Source: Bizionia myxarmorum
GTDB taxonomy: Bacteria; Bacteroidota; Bacteroidia; Flavobacteriales; Flavobacteriaceae
Direction of reading: 5' to 3'
DNA length: 64,000 nucleotides
Assembly: GCF_008086205.1 (NCBI RefSeq)
Contig: NZ_VSKK01000001.1
Location: 1,116,001 to 1,180,000 of the forward strand
The position numbers and the translations under genes were made by a program. Below are positions 1 to 9,346 of this stretch, piece after piece. Numbering within the stretch: the first letter of the stretch is position 1; each line of letters opens with the position of its first letter. The notes beneath the pieces were generated by a model. That model made no database searches, had not been told where the DNA came from, and worked only from the letters and a program-made list of their open reading frames with translations.

Positions 1-574
1 CTTGAATTTTGGTAAGAATGGAAAAGTCTCTATTAATATGGCCCCATCGCGTTTGCACAACACCTATGTTTTCATTTTTAAAATAGGGAATGGTTTGTAA
101 TAACCAATCGGACTTTGGTAGAAAATCCGCATCAAAAATGACTATAAAATCGCCTTTTGCAGTTTCTAATCCGGCTTTAAGTGCGCCAGCTTTAAAACCC
201 GTTCTATCGGTTCGGTGAATGTGCTTAATATCCAGCCCTGTTTTCTGTAATGCGGTAACTATTCTGGCAGTTATAGCAAAGGATTCATCTGTAGAATCAT
301 CCAGAACTTGAATTTCTAATTTACCTTCAGGATATTCTATTTTTGAAATGTTTTCTAGTAAACGTTCTATTACATACAATTCATTATAAATAGGAAGTTG
401 AATGGTTACAACCGGTGTTTCTTCAGGAACGGATAAATCGAATTTTGGTGAATTTTCAACTTGTTTTTCAGCGGATAAGTAGTTGAATAATAAATTAAGT
501 TGTGCCAAAGCATACATGAAGATGAGTAGCAATGCCAAGGTGTAAATGCTTATAATAATAGCTTCAAGTATCAT
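1..574 (-). CDS. Glycosyltransferase family 2, processive/cellulose-synthase-like (partial, C-terminus outside window)
   Basis: The gene starts at ATG 574 and runs off the left edge, giving about 191 residues without a stop. An N-terminal hydrophobic segment (residues 3-30) is followed by a GT-A fold core: the TIQLPIYNE start of the nucleotide-binding domain (57-65), LDDSTD (91-96), a DAD metal-binding motif (148-150) and QTRWGH (174-179). This spacing is typical of membrane GT2 enzymes related to cellulose synthase and CsbB-like transferases that add sugars to a lipid or extending polymer at the cytoplasmic membrane. Its ATG overlaps the TGA of the upstream glycosyltransferase (ATGA), so the two are translationally coupled. 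The exact donor and acceptor cannot be read from this. Confidence 0.85.
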   Translation of the reverse strand, partial: MILEAIIISIYTLALLLIFMYALAQLNLLFNYLSAEKQVENSPKFDLSVPEETPVVTIQLPIYNELYVIERLLENISKIEYPEGKLEIQVLDDSTDESFAITARIVTALQKTGLDIKHIHRTDRTGFKAGALKAGLETAKGDFIVIFDADFLPKSDWLLQTIPYFKNENIGVVQTRWGHINRDFSILTKIQ

Positions 575-1263
575 TTTTTGAAACCGTATTTAAAAATCCA
601 AAGTAATATTTTAAAACCAGCCAATACAGCGCCTTTTACTGTTCCAGATACTTTTGAAACACCAATTCGGTTTCTATAATGTACCGGAATTTCGGTGTAT
701 GGAATATGGCGGTTTAAAACCTTTAATTGCATTTCTACGGTCCAACCATAGGTTCTGTCTTCCATGTTCAAGGCCAACAAATCATTGTATTTTATGGCAC
801 GAAATGGACCTAAATCTGTGAATTTTGAACCAAACATGATACGCATTAAAGTTGTTGCTAACCAATTTCCAAATACTTGCGGAATGGTCATCGCGCCTTT
901 TTCACGATGTTCTTTGCAACGCGCGCCGATAACGAAACTTACAGTATTATCTAGAATAGGTTGAATGATTTTGGTGAGTTCTTCAGGAAAGTCACTGTAG
1001 TCGCCATCTAAAAAAACAATGATGTCTGGCTTTTCATTTTGTTCAGCCACATAAGCCATTCCTTTTAAACAGGCGTAGCCATAACCTCTTCTGCTTTCTT
1101 TTAAAACCGTTGCACCAGCCGCTTTCGCATTGAATTCTGTAGCATCAGTAGAGTTATTACTAACCACAATGATTTCGCTTACAATTTCTGGGATATCTTT
1201 AATAACCAGCGCAATAGAATCGGCTTCATTATAAGCAGGAATAATAACTTTAATTGTGGGCAT
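571..1263 (-). CDS. Glycosyltransferase family 2 (DPM1/polyprenyl-phosphate sugar transferase-like)
   Basis: The protein is 230 residues if started at ATG 1263. An in-frame GTG lies 48 bp upstream, but the family normally begins with the beta strand seen right after this ATG (MPTIKVIIPAYNE). Visible motifs are the N-terminal VIIPAYNEAD, SNNSTD near residue 36-42, and the metal-binding DGDYSD near residue 87. The end is basic and hydrophobic (KILLWIFKYGFKK). The length and motifs fit soluble or membrane-associated dolichol/undecaprenyl-phosphate hexose synthases that load a sugar from a nucleotide donor onto a lipid carrier. It is coupled by a 4-bp overlap to the second glycosyltransferase, suggesting one cell-surface glycan pathway. 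Specificity is unknown. Confidence 0.85.
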   Translation of the reverse strand: MPTIKVIIPAYNEADSIALVIKDIPEIVSEIIVVSNNSTDATEFNAKAAGATVLKESRRGYGYACLKGMAYVAEQNEKPDIIVFLDGDYSDFPEELTKIIQPILDNTVSFVIGARCKEHREKGAMTIPQVFGNWLATTLMRIMFGSKFTDLGPFRAIKYNDLLALNMEDRTYGWTVEMQLKVLNRHIPYTEIPVHYRNRIGVSKVSGTVKGAVLAGFKILLWIFKYGFKK

Positions 1264-1350
1264 TAGAGGTTTTATTTGAAGATGCAAAAGTACGGTTTTT
1301 TCGGCTTGCACTTTGAAAGCTTTGAAGAGATTAGAAAAGGACGTTTATAT

Positions 1351-2946
1351 TTATTTCTGGTTTACTAAATCCATTAAATTCACATCATTTCCTAATAGAA
1401 TTTCATTGGCATTAATTCGACCTTTCATGCTGTCATTTTCTAATTTTAAAACGCCACGTGGACAAACAGCGCTGCAAATTCCGCAGCCTACACAACTAGA
1501 TCTAACAATGTTTTCACCTTTTTGGGCGTAAGCACGAACGTCGATTCCCATTTCACAATAGGTAGAACAATTTCCACATGAAATACATTGTCCACCATTG
1601 GTTGTAATTCTAAATCTGGATAACATGCGCTGTTGAAAACCTAAAATGGCAGCCATTGGGCAACCAAAACGGCACCAAACCCGATTTCCAAAAATAGGGT
1701 AGAAGCCTGTTCCAATAACGCCTGAAAAAATAGAACCAATTAAAAAACCATAAGAGGAGCGTAAAGTTTCAGCCTCGAATAAGAATAAATTGGATTCCTT
1801 TGAAAAATAGTGCATTCCAATTAAAAATAGGATTATGACGAAATAACCAATAGCACCAAATTTAGCATCTTTCCCTAATTCATGACGTTTAAAAATCATA
1901 ACTAAAGCAAAAACCAGTGTCAGTAATCCAGCAACTAGAAACAAGAAAATATCTTTGGTAAGCCAATATTTTTCAGCATCGTAACCTAAATAGGTGTAAA
2001 TAACGGCCGTCGTCATCAATACAACAAAAACCAAAACACTATGAACCACCCAACGCTCTATTTTCCAAGCTGCTTGCGTTTTATCACTTAAATGTCTGAA
2101 GGGATCGCCAGCTGTTTCCGCCAATCCGCCGCAGCCGCAAACCCAAGAACAATACCAACGTTTACCATATTTATAAGTTAAAATAGGCGTAATAATTAAT
2201 ATGGATGCGACTCCAAAAATCAAAATTCCTAAACCAACATCACCAGCGCTAATCATGGAATCCACACGATATTGCTCAAAATTATAATAATTTAAAGGCC
2301 AAATATTTTTTAAGTCGTAGTATGGTAAGCTGAAATTTTCAGAATTTAATCTTGACATAAACTCGGGAATCAGAAAAGCAAAACCTAACTGAAAGAACAT
2401 GACGGAATACGTTCGTAATTGCTCGTAACGATTGTGTCGGTATTTCAATAAAAACTTATATCCGAATGCTAAAATAGCCAAGGTGTAAAGCGTTCCGTAA
2501 ACAAACCACTGACTGGCCGGACCGCCATTTAAAAGTTTACTAAAGGGATCAAAGAATGAAATTAATCCTGTGTTTGCAGCGCCATCTGCTCCCAACCCCA
2601 ATAAATGTGGGTAAAAATAGAGTACAATATAAAAAAGCGTTAAAACCATTCCCGTTAACCAACCTAAAAGTCCGCGTGAAGAAATAGAATTAAACCAAAC
2701 GCCATCGTTTTTTATGCCTGCCGGTTTTGCCAAGTAAGCATTAGTTGCAAAACCGCCAATACCAATAGCTATAAGAGCTATGGCTAAAGAAAATCCCCAA
2801 GCCGAAAAAGAACCCATATTAAACAAGGCTAATACCAGCATAAAAAAGCCAATTACCCCAACGGCAAGAAATATTTTTTGTTTGGGCGATGTGTGAAAAG
2901 CATCTGGTTTGGCTAATGAAAGACTATGATTTAGTTTATGACTCAT
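1351..2946 (-). CDS. Membrane-bound 4Fe-4S protein, NapH/NosR-like
   Basis: The 531-residue protein has about ten membrane segments. It carries cysteine motifs CxxxCGCGG near residue 268 and CRFGCP near residue 427, then two classical ferredoxin motifs, CxxCxxCxxxC (about 453-463) and CxxCxxCxxxCP (about 487-498), and a short tail. This layout is that of NapH/NosR/CcoG-type membrane electron carriers, which pass electrons from quinol or a cytoplasmic donor across the membrane. The FAD oxidoreductase lies 26 bp upstream on the same strand and is the likely electron partner. The terminal acceptor is not visible. The start ATG 2946 is the first in frame and leaves a plausible cytoplasmic N-terminus. 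Confidence 0.85.
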   Translation of the reverse strand: MSHKLNHSLSLAKPDAFHTSPKQKIFLAVGVIGFFMLVLALFNMGSFSAWGFSLAIALIAIGIGGFATNAYLAKPAGIKNDGVWFNSISSRGLLGWLTGMVLTLFYIVLYFYPHLLGLGADGAANTGLISFFDPFSKLLNGGPASQWFVYGTLYTLAILAFGYKFLLKYRHNRYEQLRTYSVMFFQLGFAFLIPEFMSRLNSENFSLPYYDLKNIWPLNYYNFEQYRVDSMISAGDVGLGILIFGVASILIITPILTYKYGKRWYCSWVCGCGGLAETAGDPFRHLSDKTQAAWKIERWVVHSVLVFVVLMTTAVIYTYLGYDAEKYWLTKDIFLFLVAGLLTLVFALVMIFKRHELGKDAKFGAIGYFVIILFLIGMHYFSKESNLFLFEAETLRSSYGFLIGSIFSGVIGTGFYPIFGNRVWCRFGCPMAAILGFQQRMLSRFRITTNGGQCISCGNCSTYCEMGIDVRAYAQKGENIVRSSCVGCGICSAVCPRGVLKLENDSMKGRINANEILLGNDVNLMDLVNQK

Positions 2947-2972
2947 GATTTTTTGTTTAATGATGCTTGGAA

Positions 2973-4271
2973 TTATACGGTATGTAAGCGATTTTCAAAT
3001 TGTTTTTGAATGTTAGACTCAAAACGTTTAAAAAATTCAGGATCAAAATTAGCTTCAGAAAGGTGTTTTATAACATAATCAACCGATTGATTCTCGCTTA
3101 ACCAACGATTAAAAATCTCATGTTTCATTCGGATACCTAATGTATTGATGCCCTTGAATTCTTGCGTTTCATCATTGTATTCAATCGTGATGCATTTGTC
3201 TTCATTTTCATGTTTCCAATGAAAATGAGCGTGATTCTCTTTAGGTTCTGAAAACACCCAACCATAGGTTTGATATTCAATATCGAAAAATTTAGCAGAA
3301 TTAAACCAGTGACTCGGATTGTAAGCCATGCGGTTTCCACAAATAGTTTGGGCCACAACTTCGCCCATCATACGACCCGTATACCAAACGGCTTCAATAG
3401 ATTTTCGCTCTCCAATAGGTTCATGTTGTTCGGCACAATCGCCAATAGCATACACATCTGGAATATTGGTTTCTAAATACCGATTGACTAAAACGCCTTT
3501 TTTGGTTTCTATATCACTGTTTTTTACAATAGAAATATTGGGCGAAACACCAGCAGTTAAGCCAACGAAATCACAGAGTATTTCTTCGCCAGTTTCTTCG
3601 ATAATAACCGACTTTACGCGGCCATTTTCATCCGATTTTATTTCTTTTAAATTGGTTGCTAAACGCAAGTCGATGCCATGTTTTTTAATTTCATGATTAA
3701 TCAATTCACTATCGCCTTTTGGTAACACATTATCCCAAAAGCTTGGCTCGCGCACTAAAAAGGTAACAGGAATATTTCGGCTGTGTAACATTTCAGACAA
3801 TTCAATGCCAATTAAACCGCCACCAACAATTACAGCGCGTTTACAAACGGATTGATCGGGTGCGTAAATTTCTAAATTATCTAAATCCTGTTTACTATAT
3901 AAACCTTGGACACCCTTTAAATCTTGTCCTGGCCAACCAAACTTATTGGGTTTACTGCCTGTTGCTACAATGAGTTTGTCATATTTTAAGGAATCACCTT
4001 CCGCAAAATGAAGTGTTTTTGAGCGTGTATCAATATTATTTACAAATCCTGATTTTAGTTCAATACGGTTTTTCTCCCAAAACCAATCTTCATAAGGTTT
4101 CGTGTGCTCATATTTCATGTGGCCCATATAAATATACATCAAGGCGGTACGTGAGAAAAAGTGCTCGGTTTCGGCAGAGATAATAGTAATTCTGTTTTTA
4201 GACAGTTTGCGAATATGCCGCGCAGCCGTCACGCCAGAAATGCCGTTTCCAATAATAACAACGTGTTCCAT
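2973..4271 (-). CDS. NAD(P)/FAD-dependent oxidoreductase (pyridine nucleotide-disulfide family)
   Basis: The 432-residue protein begins with an FAD-binding Rossmann motif (VVIIGNGISGVTAA). Its second dinucleotide-binding motif, VIVGGGLIGIELSE, lies near residue 147, and the FAD-contacting YAIGDCAE lies near residue 273. This is the fold of NADH-rubredoxin, NADH-ferredoxin and NirB-type reductases. A C-terminal region of about 100 residues is less conserved. No redox-active CxxxxC pair is seen, so it is not a thioredoxin/lipoamide-type reductase. It lies 26 bp upstream of the NapH-like 4Fe-4S membrane protein on the same strand, so I infer that it feeds electrons from NAD(P)H into that protein. 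Confidence 0.85.
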   Translation of the reverse strand: MEHVVIIGNGISGVTAARHIRKLSKNRITIISAETEHFFSRTALMYIYMGHMKYEHTKPYEDWFWEKNRIELKSGFVNNIDTRSKTLHFAEGDSLKYDKLIVATGSKPNKFGWPGQDLKGVQGLYSKQDLDNLEIYAPDQSVCKRAVIVGGGLIGIELSEMLHSRNIPVTFLVREPSFWDNVLPKGDSELINHEIKKHGIDLRLATNLKEIKSDENGRVKSVIIEETGEEILCDFVGLTAGVSPNISIVKNSDIETKKGVLVNRYLETNIPDVYAIGDCAEQHEPIGERKSIEAVWYTGRMMGEVVAQTICGNRMAYNPSHWFNSAKFFDIEYQTYGWVFSEPKENHAHFHWKHENEDKCITIEYNDETQEFKGINTLGIRMKHEIFNRWLSENQSVDYVIKHLSEANFDPEFFKRFESNIQKQFENRLHTV

Positions 4272-4364
4272 AAAATGGTTTTAGTATGGCCTTGGTCGAA
4301 GCTTTTTGTTCAACCTTAAGGTTCTTTGTGCAATTTGTTTAAATTTAAACATAATTAATGGGTT

Positions 4365-5375
4365 ATGGCAAGATATTTAACGTGCTTTTTAGTTTTAATA
4401 CTCTGTTCTTGTAGCATGAATACAGCACAACATTCAAAAATAAACGGTGTGAGTTTTGTAGCGTCTCGAGATTCTATTTCTGAAAAACATTTGAAACCTG
4501 TGGTTGATTTACATGCTAATTATGCGGCTATTATGCCTTTTGGTTTTATAAAAAATTTGGAGCATCCGGAACTTATTTATAATACGGACAGACAGTGGTT
4601 TGGTGAAACCCTAATGGGAGTTTCCCAATATATTGATGCTTTAGAGAGGCAAAATATTCAAATTATGCTTAAACCTCAAATTTGGGTTTGGCGCGGTGAA
4701 TATACGGGTCATATTAAAATGCCAACAGAATTAGCATGGAAAGAGTTAGAGGAAACTTATTCTAATTTCATTTTAGAGTATGCGAAATTAGCGCAAGAAA
4801 AACACGTGGCTTTATTTTGTATAGGAACCGAATTAGAACAATTTATAGCTCACAGACCGGAATATTGGCAAACATTAATCAAGCTAATTCGCGAGTTGTA
4901 TAAAGGGAAACTGACCTATGCCGCTAATTGGGATGAGTACAAGCGAACACCTTTTTGGTCTGAATTAGATTTTATAGGAATTGATGCTTATTTCCCAATT
5001 AGTGATGAAAAAACACCCAGCGTTGAAGATTGCGTTATAGGTTGGCAACCCCATAAAAAACTTTTAAAAGAACTTTCGGAAACTTATGATAAATCTATAT
5101 TATTCACTGAATTCGGTTATAGAAGTATGGATTATACGGGTAAAGAACCTTGGGTAAGCGATTATGAAATTACTTCATTAAATTTAATAGCTCAAGAAAA
5201 TGCAACCGAAGCTTTATTTGAAACTTTTTGGGACGAAAATTGGTTTGCAGGAGGCTTTGTTTGGAAATGGTTTCATAATTATGAAGAGCGTGGTGGCGAA
5301 ACGGATAATCAATTTACACCACAGAATAAACCGGCCGAAACGGTGATAAAATCATTTTATGATATAAAAAAATAA
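4365..5375 (+). CDS. Glycoside hydrolase, GH113-like, lipoprotein
   Basis: The 336-residue protein starts with a lipoprotein signal (MARYLTCFLVLILCSCS; lipobox cysteine at 14 or 16), so it is probably anchored in the periplasm or outer membrane. The remainder is a TIM barrel. The strand-4 motif GTELEQ (near residue 152) and strand-7 TEFGYRS (near 246) place two glutamates as acid/base and nucleophile of a clan GH-A enzyme. The closest family I recognise is GH113 (beta-mannanase and relatives). The gene is alone on the plus strand and ends in a shared hairpin terminator with the convergent gene. The natural substrate cannot be told from sequence. Confidence 0.8.
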   Translation: MARYLTCFLVLILCSCSMNTAQHSKINGVSFVASRDSISEKHLKPVVDLHANYAAIMPFGFIKNLEHPELIYNTDRQWFGETLMGVSQYIDALERQNIQIMLKPQIWVWRGEYTGHIKMPTELAWKELEETYSNFILEYAKLAQEKHVALFCIGTELEQFIAHRPEYWQTLIKLIRELYKGKLTYAANWDEYKRTPFWSELDFIGIDAYFPISDEKTPSVEDCVIGWQPHKKLLKELSETYDKSILFTEFGYRSMDYTGKEPWVSDYEITSLNLIAQENATEALFETFWDENWFAGGFVWKWFHNYEERGGETDNQFTPQNKPAETVIKSFYDIKK

Positions 5376-5410
5376 ATCGAGATTGGTTAAAAAAAACCAT
5401 CTCGATTTAT
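5372..5410. terminator. Bidirectional hairpin terminator between convergent genes
   Basis: The arms ATAAATCGAGATTGGTT and AACCATCTCGATTTAT pair with a single bulged base around an A-rich loop. The left arm overlaps the stop codon of the GH113-like gene. It lies 27 bp from the stop of the convergent gene, so it can serve both strands. Confidence 0.75.
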
Positions 5411-5436
5411 GTTGTAATCTGAAAAAAGTTTATACT

Positions 5437-6963
5437 TTAATCCATGGTATCAATAATCTTAAAGTCTTTAATAGCTTGATTAGGTTCAATAATGTTATAA
5501 CCTTTCCAAAATTCAGGATCGTAAGCCGGCAGATACGTTGGCGTTACTTCTGGAACTTCGGTAAAATTAGTAAATTCGGTTTCTAGAATGGGTGTGGATT
5601 CAAAGACAACCAATTCTTTTTTATCCATATTTCTCACAATAAAATGAATATCGGCCGCTAATTCATTCTGCTTACGTCTGCCTTTTACGTGCTTATTTTT
5701 TTCAATTATTTTAAGCGGTCTTTTAATGCCTACTTCTTGTCCCGAAGATTCATCAGCATATTTAAGTGTGTACTTTTCATTTTCATTTTTTTGAAAAATC
5801 ATAGTACCTTCTTTCAAATATTCTTTAAGTGAAATACCCAGTAAACTAAACGAACGCAATGGTTTTACATTTTTATAATCCACGCGAACTACAGCAAAAT
5901 CTTGGGTGTTGATATATAAAGTGCCTTCGTAATCTTCGCTACGCTTTGGTTTAAAAGTAATGGTGTAAACAAATTCATTATTTAAATAGGCGAAATTTTG
6001 CATTTCAAATTCATAACGTCTTGATTTAGAAATAAAGTTTAAGTCAGATTTTTCATTTAAAAAATTAGCATTTTCCATTTGATGAACAGACCCTTTTTTC
6101 CATTTCAAGAAATTTTCCTGACGTTTAGCTTCCGTTTCTTTCTTTTTTTCAAGGAATTCAGCAGTTTCCGTATCTACTGTTTCATCTTCAAAAAAGGTAG
6201 AATCTATTTCTTCTTTGGTGCCAAACCATCCTGATTTTATTTTGAAATATGAATCGCGTTTCACATGTTTTCTCATGATTTCGTTAAAACGTTTTTCATA
6301 ATTTTCAAAGGTAATTTCACTTTCCTTATCATATAAACGAGAGGCTTTTAAAATAGCCATTTTTTGAGGCTGTTCTGCGGCCATTTTGCCGTACAATTCA
6401 CCTAAAATCTCCGTGTGTTGATTTGTATTTTTTGGAACCGAAGTGATAATGCTATCTATAAATGCCTGATTGAATTCTGGTATGGTAGATTTTTCAATTT
6501 TCACATCCGTTTTCAGCATTTTGGTATAATAGGATTCCCTGAAAAATAATTTACGTTTGGTATAGCCAAAATCATAATTGGTTTTTAGGCCTTCTTTTAC
6601 TTTGTCTAAAATTTCATCAATTGTATAGTTTTTATTGGTGATAAATACTTCACTTAAATCAATGTTTTTACTATTTAATGGAATGATACTGTCTGTAAAA
6701 CTTTGGATGGCAAATTGTTTCTGTTCATAACCCAAACAGCTAATAAAAAGGGAGTCGGATTGAGTTATTTCGCGATTAATAGTGATGCTAAATTCGCCTT
6801 TATCATTGCTAATAACGCCTGTTTTATCATTTAAAGAAATGGTAGCAAAAGGAATGGGTTGTTGTTTAGTAGAATCGACAATTTTGGCCGAAATAGTACG
6901 TTGCGCTTTTGCTGAAAATACGGTGAGGCAGCAAATAGCTAATAAAAGATTGATTGATTTCAT
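5437..6963 (-). CDS. Secreted carboxypeptidase-regulatory-like domain protein
   Basis: Started at ATG 6963, the 508-residue protein has a clear Sec signal peptide ending in SAKAQ. A longer reading would begin at a TTG and bury the signal. After the signal comes a beta-sandwich of the CarboxypepD_reg-like / CNA-B-like type (residues about 22-105, with PIPFATISLND and GVISNDKGEFSI), the domain that begins many Bacteroidota TonB-dependent receptors. The rest is a long beta-rich and partly charged region without plug or barrel signatures, so it is not a SusC homologue. It is probably periplasmic or outer-membrane associated. Its function is unknown, and it is transcribed alone. Confidence 0.7.
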   Translation of the reverse strand: MKSINLLLAICCLTVFSAKAQRTISAKIVDSTKQQPIPFATISLNDKTGVISNDKGEFSITINREITQSDSLFISCLGYEQKQFAIQSFTDSIIPLNSKNIDLSEVFITNKNYTIDEILDKVKEGLKTNYDFGYTKRKLFFRESYYTKMLKTDVKIEKSTIPEFNQAFIDSIITSVPKNTNQHTEILGELYGKMAAEQPQKMAILKASRLYDKESEITFENYEKRFNEIMRKHVKRDSYFKIKSGWFGTKEEIDSTFFEDETVDTETAEFLEKKKETEAKRQENFLKWKKGSVHQMENANFLNEKSDLNFISKSRRYEFEMQNFAYLNNEFVYTITFKPKRSEDYEGTLYINTQDFAVVRVDYKNVKPLRSFSLLGISLKEYLKEGTMIFQKNENEKYTLKYADESSGQEVGIKRPLKIIEKNKHVKGRRKQNELAADIHFIVRNMDKKELVVFESTPILETEFTNFTEVPEVTPTYLPAYDPEFWKGYNIIEPNQAIKDFKIIDTMD

Positions 6964-7079
6964 ATTGGTTGGTTCAGAAGCGAAAAGTATTCTTTTCAAA
7001 CGTATGAAATACCTTTTTAATATTTTATTAAGTAAGATTTACCTTTATTTTAACATGTAACAGATGAGAGGTCAGAAAT

Positions 7080-7799
7080 TTAAGAAATATGTTTTTGGTA
7101 ATAATTATAGAGCGAATCTGGTGTAGCGCCTAGCCATTTCTTTACATAAATAGTCCAAAAATGATATTGTAGTGTCCAAATACCATGCTTTTCATAAAGT
7201 CGGGCAGATGTTTTTATTTTATCTTGGATAACCACAAATTCCTTTCTATTGTAAAGTTCATTAATTAAAATATTGTCTTCATAAATGGTAAAGGATTCGT
7301 CAAAACCACCAATGTCATTAAATAATTTTTTGGTAATAAATTGACTTTGATCGCCACCACGACAGGCGCGCCATTTAAAATGCGTGAGCCAACCCGCTAA
7401 ACGCAACCACCAATGATTAGAATCAAATTGCAATTGGAAACAACCGGCTAAATGGCCTCTTGATACTTCATTAATAATTAATTGGTCAAAATTTTTGGGT
7501 GGAAATGAATCTGCATGTAAAAAATATAGGATGTTACCTGATGCATTTTTGGCGCCTAAATTCATTTGTTTTGCTCTTCCTTTTTCGGAGCTTAACAATG
7601 TTATGGGAATTTCTTGTAGAGGAAATGTTGACTTAAAATCCAAAACTAATTTGTCAGATCCATCAGAGCTTCCGCCATCAATGACGAAAATTTCAACATT
7701 ATTTTTTGAATAAAGGGAATCCAATACATGTTGTAAAACCGAAGTGATATTATCGGCCTCATTCAGCATGGGAATAACGATGGAAATTCGGTTAGTCAT
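7080..7799 (-). CDS. TIGR04283-type glycosyltransferase 2 (arsenosugar biosynthesis cluster)
   Basis: The 239-residue GT-A glycosyltransferase has the motifs ISIVIPMLNEAD (5-16), IDGGSSDGS, the diagnostic GRAKQMNLGA, and LHADS as metal site. Its C-terminus is rich in Trp and Tyr. This combination is the rSAM/selenodomain-associated transferase 2 family (TIGR04283), named for its place in arsenosugar clusters. Here it is the last gene of the leftward cluster and overlaps the upstream DUF547 gene by 8 bp. By context it would attach a sugar to the arsenic-bearing ribose. That role is inference from the family and neighbours. Confidence 0.85.
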   Translation of the reverse strand: MTNRISIVIPMLNEADNITSVLQHVLDSLYSKNNVEIFVIDGGSSDGSDKLVLDFKSTFPLQEIPITLLSSEKGRAKQMNLGAKNASGNILYFLHADSFPPKNFDQLIINEVSRGHLAGCFQLQFDSNHWWLRLAGWLTHFKWRACRGGDQSQFITKKLFNDIGGFDESFTIYEDNILINELYNRKEFVVIQDKIKTSARLYEKHGIWTLQYHFWTIYVKKWLGATPDSLYNYYQKHIS

Positions 7800-8496
7800 T
7801 TAATTCCCAACTGTAATCCATATAACTTGTTTTGGCGTTTTGAGAAATTTTTATTTCTGAATATGTGTTTAGAAAATCAATAATACTTCCAGTTTCTTTG
7901 AAATCTTTAGAGAACCATTTGAATATTTTTGAAATATCTATGTTCTCTTTTTGGACTTTGTTTTTAGAAACATCAGCTAAAAATTCTTTAGTTGCAGCCG
8001 TTAATTGTTGCTCTAATTTTTCGGAGGTAAAGGCTTTATTTTGCAGTTTTGGGCAAGAAGCGGAAGCACAAACTATGGAGAAATGAATGCGTGGCTCCTT
8101 CATGTTTCGTAAAATATCATGTTCAATATGATTAAGAGACAGGCGTTTTCCATTGATTGGAATAAACTCTTGATCCCAAGGATTCTTAATGTCCTTGATG
8201 CTTTTCAAAGGATAATTATCAATAATTAACTTCACAGTAAAGGCGTTGTAAGCATTAATCCAATAGGCCAATGTTTCATTTTTACTCCAGGAGTCTTTTG
8301 GTGAAATTTCACTAAATTGGTTTAGGTATTTATTTAATTCCGCAGCATTTACTTTAATACTTTTGTAATCTACAGCACCTTCTTTTGAAACATGTTTCTG
8401 TAGAAAATTCGTCCAATCGGAATGCTCTATTTTTTGTGCAAAAGCATTCATGCTTAAGCCAATTAGAACAATTAAGATAGAAATACGATTTTTCAT
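7792..8496 (-). CDS. DUF547 domain protein, secreted
   Basis: The 234-residue protein has an N-terminal signal peptide ending in NAFAQ. The body is a DUF547 domain with its hallmarks AYWINAYNAFTVKLI (near residue 74-88), the HIEHDILR region and IHFSIVCASASCPKL with paired cysteines. DUF547 proteins are papain-like-fold candidates of unproven activity. In flavobacteria and cyanobacteria the gene often sits next to the TIGR04283 glycosyltransferase, as here with an 8-bp overlap. The role in the pathway is unknown. Confidence 0.85.
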   Translation of the reverse strand: MKNRISILIVLIGLSMNAFAQKIEHSDWTNFLQKHVSKEGAVDYKSIKVNAAELNKYLNQFSEISPKDSWSKNETLAYWINAYNAFTVKLIIDNYPLKSIKDIKNPWDQEFIPINGKRLSLNHIEHDILRNMKEPRIHFSIVCASASCPKLQNKAFTSEKLEQQLTAATKEFLADVSKNKVQKENIDISKIFKWFSKDFKETGSIIDFLNTYSEIKISQNAKTSYMDYSWELND

Positions 8497-8533
8497 AAGT
8501 ATCGATTTTTTATATAGTTTAAATCCTTAAAAA

Positions 8534-9346
8534 TTATAAGGTTTTTATTAATTCTTCAAAAAGAGTAATCATTTGTGGTTCTGCTTTGGCCGCCATTTCT
8601 ATAATTTCTGAAATGTTTACGGGCTTTAAATTATCAGGATTACATTCATCTGTTAAAACTGAAACCGCAGCTACTTTCAAGTTTAAATGGTTAGCTACAA
8701 TAATTTCAGGAACCGTACTCATACCAACGGCATCCGCACCAATAATTTTAAGCATTCGGTATTCGGCGCGTGTTTCTAATTGTGGTCCAACCACACTTGC
8801 ATAAACACCTTTATGCAAAGTGATACCTTCTTTTTTTGCAATGGCTTCAAACTTCTTATTAATTTCCGCATCATAAGGCGCACTCATATCGGTAAAACGT
8901 TCACCTAGAGTTTCAACGCCTCTAAATGCTAGAGGGGAGCTTCCTTGCAAATTAATATGATCGTCTATTAACATCAATTCACCTTTTTTAAAGTTTGGAT
9001 TTATGGCACCTGAAGCGTTGGAAACAAGTAAGGTTTTAATGCCTAATTGCTTCATAACACGAACCGGATACGTAACATCTTGAAGTGAATAGCCTTCATA
9101 AATATGAAAACGACCTTGCATAACTACTACTTTCTTGCCCGAAAATGTACCGTAAATTAGTTTTCCTTTATGAAACTCCACAGTCGCTGTTGGAAAATTT
9201 GGAATATGGTTATAACTCACTTCGGCAATAATATCAATGTCATCCAATAATTTGCCCAATCCTGTGCCAAGAATGATGCCTAATTCTGGGCTTTCAAATC
9301 CTTTGCTTTGTAAATATTCTGTAGTTTCTGTAATATATTTAATCAT
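8534..9346 (-). CDS. Purine-nucleoside phosphorylase
   Basis: With ATG 9346 the protein is 270 residues, the usual length of trimeric PNP. A longer frame exists but would extend far into the upstream gene. Motifs include GIILGTGLG (phosphate loop), VMQGRFHIYEGY, LLVSNASGAINP and GADAVGMSTVPE (base site). Family chemistry is phosphorolysis of (deoxy)inosine and (deoxy)guanosine. In an arsenosugar cluster such an enzyme is a plausible remover of adenine from the 5'-deoxy-5'-dimethylarsinoyl-adenosine made by ArsS. That substrate is inference. It overlaps the upstream glycosyltransferase gene by 8 bp. Confidence 0.9.
   Translation of the reverse strand: MIKYITETTEYLQSKGFESPELGIILGTGLGKLLDDIDIIAEVSYNHIPNFPTATVEFHKGKLIYGTFSGKKVVVMQGRFHIYEGYSLQDVTYPVRVMKQLGIKTLLVSNASGAINPNFKKGELMLIDDHINLQGSSPLAFRGVETLGERFTDMSAPYDAEINKKFEAIAKKEGITLHKGVYASVVGPQLETRAEYRMLKIIGADAVGMSTVPEIIVANHLNLKVAAVSVLTDECNPDNLKPVNISEIIEMAAKAEPQMITLFEELIKTL

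Noticed and set aside
764-964. Open frame on the plus strand opposite the second glycosyltransferase
   Set aside because: It is antisense to a conserved gene, with no domain, promoter or start context. Similar antisense frames throughout the window (for example 3328-3696, 21012-21329, 26656-26988) were also rejected.
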